NCBI RefSeq assembly: GCF_000516985.1
Contig: NW_006917091.1
Coordinates: forward strand, 3,493,022 to 3,557,021
Direction: 5' to 3'
DNA: 64,000 nucleotides
From: Pestalotiopsis fici W106-1
Lineage: Eukaryota; Ascomycota; Sordariomycetes; Amphisphaeriales; Sporocadaceae
The notes under the pieces were generated by a model, which searched no databases, was not told the origin of the DNA, and was given only the letters and a program-made list of their open reading frames with translations. This document shows positions 55,000 to 64,000 of the stretch, in pieces. Position numbers and translations under genes: made by a program. Each line of letters opens with the position of its first letter. The stretch's first letter is position 1.

Positions 55000-56991
55000 T
55001 TACCAACCAAACTTTTCAACGCTCAATCGGACATTGTATCCTCGTCGAACAGCAGTTGCGCATGCATTTCTGGCTGTTCTATTCATGGCGTCGGGGCCTG
55101 ACACAACCAGACCCATTCCAGCACCTGATTGCGAGTAGCGTTCAGCCAGGTCAGCAATGTAGCTGTCGACATCGGGTCGTCCCACTTCAGCCGTGGGTGG
55201 TGGTATCGTGATATGCACACCCGCACGTTTCAGATCCTCGATTCGGTTCTGGGATAACCAGCTACGGTGAGAACTCGAGTGAATCACCCATAGTAGATGG
55301 ATCTGCCGCTGTGGGAAAATATGGTCCTGTTTGTGGACAAGCTCCCAGACCAGAGGAAACACAACGGCAATGCCAGAGCCTCCAGCTACCAAGACCGAGA
55401 TCTCGCTCGTGAGAAGCATTTCCAATGCATCAGTTGATCCATACGGACCGTCCACACGGAGCTTGATAGTGGGGTTGGACTGTGCATAATGCAAGAGATC
55501 GCGGGTGAATCCGTCATGGGCTCGGACAAGCAGAGCTAGCCATGCATGGAAAGGGTTCCCGTCGCCTTTACTCGGGACTCCTGGTGCAGCTGAAGCTATT
55601 GTGAACGGATGTGCTTGCAGTCGATGGGTGCGGCCGAGACTCGGGGCCGTGATGAAAACATGATCCATTGGTCTCCAGCCCTGGATGATGCTTGGACCGA
55701 ATACTCTACAGAAAAGGGTCCGTTTGGTCTGGAATATATCCCAATTGGCCGACAGCATGAGTGTATTGCCGTCTTCCAGGACGCGAATATCGGCCTGCAA
55801 CGACGTGGACTTGAGTCCTAGCCGCCAAATCAGACGATCGGCGAGGAATATGATCAGGCAGGCAAGCACGTACGGCCTCGCCGTCCAGAAATGCAAGTAG
55901 AGAAACACCAGCGCCACGACTTGGAGAACCACGTGCAGCGCCAGAAATGTCTCGTACCATCTTTGGCGAAAACTGCCAAGTGAGGTGAAGAAGAGCAGCT
56001 CGTAAGAGACGAAGGCGCCAATGCCGAGCAGTACAAGAGGATGGCGGAGGAAAAACCATATATCACCCTCCTTGAGCCAATCAACCGTGAAGAATAGATG
56101 ATCTAGCAGCATTCCGAGGGAGTGGACAAAGGCCTCGAAGCACATCCATTCACCGACTCGACGGTGAAATATGTTTAGAGCCTCGTAGGAATAGCCCGTG
56201 AGGAACTTGATCGGCTGGTTCTTGGCGGCCAGAAGGTATAGCAAGGGCATATTGACAATAAACATGAAGCCAGCACGGTCGGCAAATACGAATTCCATCT
56301 CGGGCCTAAAGGAGCCTCCATACAGGTGATGGAAGATGTTGGCGCCGATATAGCCGAGGACGAACAAGGTGGTTCCGTTCGAAGGCAGGCTGCGATTGAT
56401 AAAGGGTATTGGCCGTGGTTGATACATTAACCAGGACCGGACCGTACATCTAATTGTCCTCCATACGCCTAGAGGTACCCGAGCCGGCAGCTGATGGCCC
56501 AGCAGCGGCTGCCGTTCGATATCGTGGTTCTCTGGCTTGACTACCTGGCGGGGCGATCGTGACCCAGTGCGTAGGCTACTCGAGGACGAGGAAGGTAACT
56601 CATCTCTCGAGCCCTCAATAGACAAATGCCGATTATGATTGTTGGGTTTGTCTGGTGTCTGTGGACTTGCTTTTGATGCATCAGCAGTCTCCTTGACGAG
56701 ACGCTTTATTTGCCTTCTACTTCTGAATTTTAGTTGCCAGTGAATGGCGGTGAGTATTGCCAGAGTGGCCAGCACAGTCAAGTTGAAGCTTGCACAAATC
56801 CTGCGCCCGTTGAGAAGGAGAGCAATGATTTCTCGGAGAAACTTGAGCTTGTCCGGATCAGTAATGGGTCGTCTCTCTGCTGTATTTATCGAATCACCAC
56901 TACTCGGCAGGATGTCGCCCCAACTTCCGCTAGGGGACTGAAGTATGGCATTGAGCAGCTCGTTCGCCGTATGGGCGACGGAGTTGTTCAT
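55000..56991 (-). CDS. FRE-type ferric/metalloreductase, 663 aa
   Basis: A plasma-membrane flavocytochrome that passes electrons from NADPH through FAD and two hemes to extracellular Fe(III) or Cu(II). The start chosen is the ATG at 56991; the frame stays open 41 codons further up, but only with a GTG, so an upstream exon is possible. It is a single exon. A first hydrophobic helix is near residues 68-83, then a charged cytosolic linker (about 85-165) and the ferric-reductase transmembrane domain (about 195-395). Two His pairs with 13 residues between them (His276/His290 and His353/His367) are the bis-heme ligands. FAD motif HPFTIAS is at 461-467. NADPH-site motifs are GPYG (515-518) and LVAGGSGIAVVFP (from about 534). 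The C-terminus ends in EKFGW, as in the NAD_binding_6 domain. No ferroxidase or permease gene is adjacent. Confidence 0.92.
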   Translation of the reverse strand: MNNSVAHTANELLNAILQSPSGSWGDILPSSGDSINTAERRPITDPDKLKFLREIIALLLNGRRICASFNLTVLATLAILTAIHWQLKFRSRRQIKRLVKETADASKASPQTPDKPNNHNRHLSIEGSRDELPSSSSSSLRTGSRSPRQVVKPENHDIERQPLLGHQLPARVPLGVWRTIRCTVRSWLMYQPRPIPFINRSLPSNGTTLFVLGYIGANIFHHLYGGSFRPEMEFVFADRAGFMFIVNMPLLYLLAAKNQPIKFLTGYSYEALNIFHRRVGEWMCFEAFVHSLGMLLDHLFFTVDWLKEGDIWFFLRHPLVLLGIGAFVSYELLFFTSLGSFRQRWYETFLALHVVLQVVALVFLYLHFWTARPYVLACLIIFLADRLIWRLGLKSTSLQADIRVLEDGNTLMLSANWDIFQTKRTLFCRVFGPSIIQGWRPMDHVFITAPSLGRTHRLQAHPFTIASAAPGVPSKGDGNPFHAWLALLVRAHDGFTRDLLHYAQSNPTIKLRVDGPYGSTDALEMLLTSEISVLVAGGSGIAVVFPLVWELVHKQDHIFPQRQIHLLWVIHSSSHRSWLSQNRIEDLKRAGVHITIPPPTAEVGRPDVDSYIADLAERYSQSGAGMGLVVSGPDAMNRTARNACATAVRRGYNVRLSVEKFGW

Positions 56992-57729
56992 GGTCCCACG
57001 ATTATACCAGCGAAAGCGACGGGTACGGGAAGCAAAAGTAAGGTTGCACGAAACTTTAACCGCTGGACTGGGACTGGCCCCGATGCTGCTTATCAGATCG
57101 AGAATCTCAGGCACCGAGGTCGCAGGGGTGGAGGCGTCAGATGATTATCAATCTTATCTCTCGGATCTTTCCGTCGCCCTGCCGGGTTTACCGCGATGTG
57201 ATGTATGGATTTCCCCAGACGGTCGAAAGGCTGAAGTTGCATCAGAGGAGGCCAAACGAGGGTTGGATATTAAAGCATTCAAGGCCTCCATTGATGTGTT
57301 CCTGCGTTTGCGAAAAATGACCTTTGTCATGCGAACGTTGGCAAGCAGCCACTGTTACTAAATTTTCCTTGGCTGACTTGTCCACTGTGGCCACGAGGTT
57401 TTCGAGTTCCACTTTCTTTGGGCACATGCTAATCTGTACGTATTCACGACTCCGCTAGTCATCCGTCTGGACAATTCCTGACACACTGTCGGCTTTCATG
57501 GGCAATTTGATGCTGTAAAACAGGCAAGTTGGCAGGAAGTGTTAAACATTGATCATTACTTTTAATCAAAAATATGTATGCTATGCTGTCGCTTTCAAAT
57601 GACTGTAAATCCCCTTTTCGATTTTCCATCACAACCCCTTTACCTTGGCTCGCCTCTTTTTGTGCTGAGCCACTGTGCATAAATGAACAGCCCACCCTAG
57701 GCCACTGTGTTCCATAAATGCGAAAGACT
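56992..57729. other. Intergenic region, 740 bp
   Basis: Leader/promoter of the ferric reductase gene and 3' flank of the AA1-like gene. No additional gene is supported. Confidence 0.5.
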
Positions 57730-58167
57730 CTAAGACAGAGCCTGGGGAGTGTAGCTCTGGTCGGGGGTAACGACGGTAGCGTTGGCGAGTTGGACATCCG
57801 TGTAGGCAGGGAAAGCAATGAGCCTGTTGACATTGTCGACGACGGCCAAGGTGGTGAAGCCGGGGCCGAACTGGTTGCTCCAGCCGGCGGTCCACTGGAA
57901 GTTGCCGCACTTGATGGCAGTGGTAATGTCGGTCTGAGTGGCCGGGCTGCCGGTGACGCTGCCCGAGCAGGCCTGGGGAGTGCCCGAGTGAGTGTTGATG
58001 GTAAAGTCCCAAGTGCAGGACTTGAGGTCGCTGGTGCAGGTGCGCTTCATGCCCTCAATGGTCCAAGAGGCATCGGCCATCATGGACTTGGTCTCGGCCG
58101 GGGCGGGAGCCGGGGCGGCAAGAGCCATGGTGGCGAAAAGAGTGCTGATGGCTGCGGTGAAGTACAT
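57730..58167 (-). CDS. Small secreted protein, AA1-like / hypersensitive-response-inducing family, 145 aa
   Basis: A secreted four-cysteine protein. One exon from the ATG at 58167 (CAAAATG). Residues 1-17 form a signal peptide (FTAAISTLFATMALA), followed by a Pro/Ala-rich stretch that may be a propeptide. The mature domain starts ASWTIEGMKRTC and has Cys at 44, 51, 67 and 87, then CGNFQWTAGWSNQFGPGFTTLAVVDN and LIAFPAYTD, typical of fungal small secreted proteins of the AA1-like (Alt a 1-type) beta-sandwich group, some of which are plant defence elicitors in Magnaporthe. Assignment is from memory of this pattern. Codon use is strongly biased and a TATA box lies upstream, consistent with high expression. 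The effector role is inference. Confidence 0.8.
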   Translation of the reverse strand: MYFTAAISTLFATMALAAPAPAPAETKSMMADASWTIEGMKRTCTSDLKSCTWDFTINTHSGTPQACSGSVTGSPATQTDITTAIKCGNFQWTAGWSNQFGPGFTTLAVVDNVNRLIAFPAYTDVQLANATVVTPDQSYTPQALS

Positions 58168-59657
58168 TTTGACTATGTTTTTTTGGTATATAAATAATTA
58201 TATGATTATTATATTGGGATGCTGAGTGTCTTGAGGTGTCTGGTTTGTGATGAGACTGAATGCTTGATGTTATGATGATCCCAACCAAGAATGGACGGGC
58301 ATCATGTTCCCTTTATATACATATTTGCTATTGTTTGTCAGAGAAATAAACAAGTCAGCCAGTGTATGGCATTACGAGCTCATGGCATGATGGCGTTGCA
58401 ACGCAATGGCAGTGAGGCTCGCGAAATCTGACTATAGTGGTCCGTTTAGCGGTTGACCGATACTACGGCACAGGCGGGGAAAGCTACACGAAATGATCGA
58501 CAGAGCTCGTATTCCCCAGTGCTGACCATGTCACGATCCGTTATAAGCGAGCAATATGACCGGATTGAGCCGCGCCGGCCTTGCCGACTGCCAAATATGT
58601 TAAATTATAAGCTTAGTCTATTATTATTCCTGCCAAGACACTTCGTATTCTTTTCAACGTCGCATGCGGAGCGGACCAATTACACTTAACAATTATAGCC
58701 AGTTTCACAATGACAACATCAATATTCCGTACAGAGACTCAACTAGGTACTACGTTGCATGGCTGGACCTGGAATAAGTGTTGTCAAAAGTGACAGTGAC
58801 CTTCGACCGTGCGGCAATAGCTTAAATTAATAGGGGCACAGCTACAACAACGGCGCAGTGCAGACTTGTATGTTTGGGCTGCACCATCAAGAGCCAATCA
58901 CTTATTTCACAATTAATTGTACTGGGAACAGCTGATTCGTCTTTGACATTCTTGTACGCCAATGTCCCTTCCCAGGAATGGTATGAACCATGATCAAGCT
59001 CCTCAAGTGGCCTTTCGTAAACTCGTTCCTAAGATGCATAATTCAAGTGAACAATAAAAGACCAATTTCTGCAACAGGCAATTCCGCAAGAGCATGAAGC
59101 TCAATTAGTAAGGACGGACCATGTCTAGATAAGGGACTGGGTTCGGTGGCATTAAAACGCATCGACGCTATCCCCGTAATATCTTCTCCAAGCCTCTTTG
59201 ACGCTATGGTAAAACCCGAGTCTCCACTATGCATTGCTGGCACTGATTCTAGACTTATTGAATTGCCAAAAGTCGAGTCTTGTAGTATTTATGAAAGATT
59301 AATACTTGAAAGTTGTGCTTCATTCTTGAGATTATCCTCATGGCAACCAAGAACAGTATAAAGAGCAACTACAGCACACACTCCAGTCTCCGCAATAAAC
59401 ATCTCAATGCCATCCCTCGGTACGCTAAGACCCAAACAGACTGACTTTGCGGTAATGGCACCGACTTAACTTTGCGCGTAACGTCATTATGCTCGAGGTT
59501 AGATGTTGAGGAGATCAATTGTATTTCTCATCAAGTCCAGTATTGAGATAACTCCAACAAAGCATAAGTGTGCATAAGATGGCCAAGGACGTCTCAATGT
59601 GGAATGTACAGGAATTATCCCAATAGCTGAATAATCAAGTCAAGATTTGAAAACCGC
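58168..59657. other. Intergenic region, 1.5 kb
   Basis: Promoter of the small secreted protein gene (TATA at 58311) and upstream region of the GST-like gene. AT-rich segments at 58590-58700 and 58800-58930. No other gene is supported. Confidence 0.5.
58311..58319 (-). promoter_or_regulatory. TATA box of the AA1-like gene
   Basis: On the minus strand the sequence reads TATATAAAG, about 145 bases upstream of the ATG at 58167. Confidence 0.5.
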
Positions 59658-60440
59658 ATGCCAACAATGTCGGCTTCGAATATTACTGTGTATTTTCTCG
59701 GTGCCTCAAGAGCCATTCGGGCAACTTGGTTGCTTGAGGAGCTTGGTCTTCCTTACAACCTAGTGTCCGAGGATCGTGCAGCAAATAGGCTCGCATCGCC
59801 CGAGGTTCAAGCAAAGATCCCGGCTCCTTTGAAGAAGTCACCAACCATCAAAGACGGCGATACAGTTGTACAGGAAAGCGGAGCAATCATGGAGTACGGC
59901 AGACTCTTTTTTCTTCTTCCCCCTGTATTTGCAGCACCTAAGCTGATTTCGATTGTATTAGCTACATACTAGACAAGTATGACACCAAGAGCCAGCTGCA
60001 GTCGAGATCCTGATGTGCGGGCCAAGACTCGTGAATGGGTCCACGCGGCCGAGGGCGTCTTCATGCTGCACGGTCTCGCGGTGCTATACGCACGCTGGAC
60101 CATCCCCGAGAATGCAAAGTCGGCGGCTCTGCCCGAGATGGAGAAAAAACTCGCCGTCAATGTCCACAAGGATCTGGACTGGGTCGAAGAGCATGTCAGG
60201 AAGCAGGGCACAAAGTTCCTCATGGGGGATGCCGTGTCTGTGGCAGACATTATGATGCAATTTAGTATTGAACTAATCTATGTCAGCAAATTGGGAGTCA
60301 GTGCCGAGGAGGTCGGCGAGACGGGTGGTGATGGACGCTGGCCTCTGACCAAGCAGTGGCTGGGTCGTTGCATGAGTACGCCTTCTTTCACGAAAGCCGT
60401 GAAAAAGTCGGGCTATAGTTTGGAATCGTTTAGAAATTAG
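59658..60440 (+). CDS. Glutathione S-transferase-like gene, apparently frameshifted
   Basis: The N-terminal thioredoxin-like half is clear: VYFLGASRAIRATWLLEELG, then LKKSPTIKDGDTVVQESGAI, the typical PxxxDG...ESxAI glutathione-binding layout. An intron at 59894-59961 (GTACGG...ATTAG) leads into YILDKYDTKSQLQ, the usual end of the GST N-domain, but this frame stops at 60011-60013. The helical C-terminal half (RDPDVRAKTREWVHAAEG, DWVEEHV, FLMGDAVSVADIMM) is in another frame that overlaps at 60000-60010. One extra base, or two missing, near 60002 explains it. An alternative acceptor at 59977 keeps a single frame (DMTPRASCSRDPD) but discards the conserved YILDKYD segment. So this is a pseudogene, a sequencing error, or a gene with a lost segment. 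An ATG at 59667 is an alternative start. Confidence 0.8.
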
Positions 60441-60477
60441 AGAGATAAACGAGTTTGTTAATGGAAACGATTGCTTG

Positions 60478-61429
60478 TCAGAGAGCGCTCCAATAGACGC
60501 CCTCACCAAAATCGATATCGCAATTCTCCATCTTGACACCTAGTTGCCATCTTCCTAGATTAGGCCAAAAGTTCTCATTCTGCCCATTAAGTGCTCCTTG
60601 CTCATCCCTCTGACTCAGATCGATCCATGCCAGACTTGTATTGTTCGAAGCTTGACCTGGGAGTATCTTACACCCTGTGTTATTTGGAATTAGCACGATG
60701 CTTTTAGAGAAACCCCTAGTAAAAAAATATCCTTACACTTGTCAGTTCCCGGCAATTCACCCTGGCTACCATTGCCCTCGGGCAAGGGGGGTTGCACCAA
60801 GGAAATATCAAGACCTGCATATCCAAGCCAACTCGCCGAAAACGGGAATGGTGGAGCCCAGCGGAGTGGCTGCACAATGGCCTGGAAGAAGGGAACATTG
60901 CTCGCTTGTACTTCTGACGCGCCGTCGCATGTGTCGTGGGGATACACCCGTATCTTGGTAGAGCCGTCTGGCAAGTCTTGAAAGTCGAAACGTGCCAAGT
61001 GCTTCGGTATGTTCCAATCTGAATTACTATTTAGCTAGAGTCACTCGCATCGGAGGTTGAGAGGCAGTGTCTACTTTTACGCCCATTCCAGCACGTTTTA
61101 TTTTGCGACACGTAAATTCTCGTGACTCTGGCATTCTTCTTTGTCTTTACTTTTCCATTTTCCTCGACACGGTAGTCAAAGAAGCCTGGGATAATAATCA
61201 TTTCATCGTATGGCCCAACAGGGCTTTCTGTGTAGCGAATCACTTGGAGCTGGCTGGTTCCGCCATGGTGCTGGCCACTGATCTTGGGATCAGCGTAGGC
61301 GGAGGCGGCTTCCAGAGGTGAATAGGCAAAATCTGGTAGCTGTCCAGCTTTACACCAAAAAGTCACCGTGTAAACTGTCCCCTTTAGTTTCCATGGTGCC
61401 GGGACGGGTACGATTGGCGCGCCCGACAT
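60478..61429 (-). CDS. Acetoacetate-decarboxylase-like fungal protein, 277 aa
   Basis: It matches a fungal family assigned, as I recall it, to the acetoacetate decarboxylase (ADC) superfamily. The start is the ATG at 61429; introns at 61019-61074 and 60675-60736. Splicing joins CWNGRK to NWNIPKHLARFDF and GELPGTDK to WCKILPG, both conserved-looking joints. Other marks: an opening PWKLKGTVYTVTFW, YSPLEAAS, IRYTESPVGPYDEMIIIPG, RVTRIYVSQ and LSLVQPPLPEGNGSQGELPG. The catalytic Lys of true decarboxylases cannot be placed with confidence without an alignment, and the substrate is unknown. There is no signal peptide. It lies tail to tail with the GST-like gene (38 bp between stops), the tightest spacing in the window, and is divergent from a Zn2Cys6 regulator. 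Confidence 0.8.
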
Positions 61430-62758
61430 AATTTGGAAGTAGCCCAAGTCGAATTAAACAGTCCCAGTTGGCGTCAACGGCAATATATGCTGGTCATATA
61501 TCGGATTGTGGAATCTAACGATTAGTTAGAGGCTGTTGAGATTGATTCGAGCGATGATTGGTCTCAAGACATGCAGCTCATGAAGCATCTGGATCGTCTA
61601 AAGAGAGAGAGCGACAATCTATGCGGGTCATCTCCTGCCCGTCTTATGGAAAGTATTATTCGTCTGGAGCGGGGAACCCGGCCTCGGTTCGGCAAGCAAC
61701 AACCGTATATCACAAGCGTCGGTACCGAGTAAAACCTCGCTGAAATTGTTGTCTCCGAGTATCAATTGGGCGCTCGACGAATGAGGATAATGTGAGCCGT
61801 ATTTCAACTTGGTAATTCTCATGATTGAAATTCGTGAGGGTCTTTCTTGACCCTTTCTGGTCTGGCGCAAATGGCTGAATGTGAAACTGGCTTCTGAAGC
61901 AACCATGACGCCTCTTTGATTGATCCTCAATTGACATGCATCCATTTTGAGGACTTGAATGTAAGCCACGATAAATCCCATTCGACATGGAATGACGTGT
62001 CCCCCAAATCGAGGATGGTGAAGATACGAATCGAGAACCGCTACACCAATTAAATAGCAGGATCGGCACCAGGCAGAAATAATGAATCAATACTCCGGCA
62101 GGCAATGTTTCGCAAGTGTTGCCGATGAATGCATTTTCATAATAGCATATTTACATTGCCCTTTGATTTTGAAATAGAAGAGCCAATCAGCTCTAATGAT
62201 TGTGAATCTTCAGGAAAATGGGATGGATGCACTGCAAAGGCAGGGGAACTATTGAATCCTTCGCAGTCCATACTGCCCATTATCAGTCAACTGCTGCTGC
62301 CCCCACTTTCACAGGTAAGTTGCGACGACTCAACAACTCTGATTGTTACTAGTAGAGAAGAAATTCTTGGGTCAAGAGAAGGACGACGAGAGATGTTTGA
62401 TGCCGGGGAATTTATTTCATGCGCCACGCATCCTTCGTATATTTCCCGTACATCTCACTGACCTGCATAGTCCATGTAAATGGCATTTGACCATGTGCCA
62501 AGTCATGACCACGGGCTGCATGTCAGCGACGTCTTGTTGGAAGGCGGCCAATTGCGGCCGTAGAACTGCTCACGGCCCAATATCCTTACGTATCCTTTAG
62601 CGCCAAGACCAAGGCTGCGCCTCTAAAGTCCCTAAATTACTAGGGTCAATTCGTTAGCAGCGATTACCCAAAAGCCCCCATGGGTCTTTCTGCTGCCTGC
62701 ATCATTTTGAGGCAATCGTGCTTCAACTTCACGAAAAATCTCCAACCCGTTGCGCCAA
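61430..62758. other. Divergent intergenic region, 1.3 kb
   Basis: Lies between the 5' ends of the ADC-like gene and the Zn2Cys6 regulator and probably holds both promoters. Overlapping minus-strand frames at 61628-62105 (117 and 131 codons) show no domain. Confidence 0.5.
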
Positions 62759-64000
62759 ATGTCGTCTGCAGAACCCGCGCAGGAGCGGAAGGGCCCCGTG
62801 AAACCTCAGCGGGTCCTCGCCTGCGTCCTGTGCCAGCAGAGAAAAGTGAAATGCGATCGAAGATTCCCCTGTGCCAATTGCAACAAGGCCGGCGCCCAAT
62901 GTGTGCCTGCGGTCGCTGTCGGCCCGCGCCGCCGCCGAAGGTTTCCTGAGCGAGAACTGCTGAGTCGCCTTCGGCACTATGAAGACCTGCTGAGCAAGAA
63001 CCGCATCAAGTTCGACCCAATGCATCCAGATGAGGCAGATCATGCATCGGTTGATGCCGATGACAAGAACTCTGACCACCGGGATGACTCAAAATCAGAA
63101 TCGGAGCCGACTTCTTCTATTGCGGAGCCCTCCCCCGGAGAGAGAACTCCGACCAAATCTAGACAGTTGTAGGTAGACCATCACATGATGCCCCTCCCAT
63201 TTTCTTGGAAACAAAATGGCTTATTGTCAATAGCAATATATGGCGTGCTCTAAGTAAAAAGGTATGTTTGCCTTGTACATGATCTACCTTGTTCAATAAC
63301 TGATAACAATCCTTCCAACTAAAGACATTGGACCCAGAGAAGGGTTCCATCTATGACGACGATGATGATGAAGATGGCGACTCATCCGACGACGCTCGTG
63401 ATGTCCATGCTGAAGTGATAGCCAAGGCTTGGGATCGCACCTTTGAAGGTCGGGGCAATGACCACCTGCTTTTTGGCTCGCCCGAGTCAAACGTGGATCT
63501 CTCGACGCTGCATCCTCAACAGGCTCAGATCTTTAGGCTCTGGCAAGTATATCTTGAGAACGTCGACCCGCTTCTCAAGGTCACCCATGCGCCGACCCTC
63601 CAAGCGCGCCTCATTGATGCTGCGTGCGACACACCAAACATAAGTCCTCCTTTAGAGGCACTCATTTTCAGCATCTATGCTCTCTCCGTCATGAGTCTTG
63701 ATGACGAGAAATGTCTCGAGCTATTTGGTCTTGCCAAGACGGATCTTCTGAGCACATACAGATTTGGATGCCGACAGGCATTGCAAAACTGCAATGTTTT
63801 ACGATCCAGCGATCGTGATGCCTTGACAGCCTTGTTGCTTTACCTAGTAAGAAGATGCCTCAACTCGACAGAACGTAACTGTTCCACTGACCCGACTGTA
63901 GCTTGCTGTGCGGTCCGAGACGGATCCTCGGTCACTTTCATCCATGCTCGGTATGGCTGTCCGGGTTGCCAAACGGATTGGCATTCACAACAAAACGACA
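62759..64000 (+). CDS. Zn2Cys6 transcription factor, 5' part (353 residues before the window ends)
   Basis: A nuclear Gal4-class regulator, cut by the window edge. The start is the ATG at 62759 (CCAAATG). Introns: 63169-63233, 63262-63324 and 63847-63901. The cluster has Cys 22, 25, 32, 38, 41 and 48 (CVLCQQRKVKC, CANCNKAGAQC), followed by an Arg-rich patch and a dimerisation helix (ELLSRLRHYEDLL). Exon 2 is a 28-nt micro-exon encoding NIWRALSKK; without it the frame cannot be joined. An acidic Asp-rich run follows (about residues 157-170). The Fungal_trans domain begins with FRLWQVYLENVDPLLKVTHAPTL and continues, after intron 3, with LSSMLGMAVRVAKRIGIH at the edge. The layout is common among pathway-specific cluster regulators; its position beside a GST-like and an ADC-like gene suggests local control, which is inference. 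Confidence 0.92.

Overview
The window is nuclear DNA of a filamentous ascomycete, most likely a Sordariomycete and plausibly Hypocreales. Genes sit singly on both strands with several hundred bases to several kb between them. Introns are short (mostly 50-165 nt) with GTRNGT-type donors, CTAAC/CTGAC-like branch points and YAG acceptors. Gene families typical of these fungi are present: three Zn2Cys6 regulators, a Clr5-domain protein, HsbA, a DUF2855 protein, a tannase/feruloyl esterase and a small secreted AA1-like protein. I cannot name the species from sequence alone. All gene models were spliced by hand and checked for reading frame; no database search was possible.

Left part (1-16.6 kb): a 1244-residue proline-rich conserved protein with one 3'-terminal intron; a 375-residue Cys-rich unknown; a tRNA-Glu(CTC) with a short intron; and a Zn2Cys6 regulator on the minus strand with five introns, two of which cut its zinc cluster. 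A gene-poor block of about 4.3 kb follows.

Centre-left (16.6-29.5 kb): a second Zn2Cys6 regulator, a secreted tannase-family esterase, a DUF2855 protein, an unknown 319-residue protein, a Met22/Hal2-type bisphosphate nucleotidase and an FAD-dependent monooxygenase.

Centre (31.8-46.5 kb): the hydrophobic-surface-binding protein HsbA, an SNF5/Sfh1 chromatin-remodelling subunit, the mitochondrial phosphate carrier (tail to tail with Sfh1), a Clr5-domain protein, a small CBS-domain protein, a putative lipid-binding-barrel protein (tail to tail with the CBS gene) and an SDR/epimerase-like protein.

A second gene-poor block (46.6-53.0 kb) is rich in simple repeats, including a 23-base C tract, and holds one candidate small secreted ORF.

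Right part (53.0-64.0 kb): F-actin capping protein beta, a FRE-type ferric reductase, an AA1-like small secreted protein, a GST-like gene that appears frameshifted, an acetoacetate-decarboxylase-like protein and the 5' part of a third Zn2Cys6 regulator that runs off the window. The last three are the best candidate for a small metabolic cluster.

Housekeeping genes (capping protein, Sfh1, phosphate carrier, Met22) are mixed with accessory genes. I see no transposon with intact coding capacity, no rRNA and no clearly novel multi-gene system. The points most worth checking are the GST frameshift, the tRNA intron, the overlapping leader ORF at 5.5-6.05 kb, two very small proteins, and the right-end trio.
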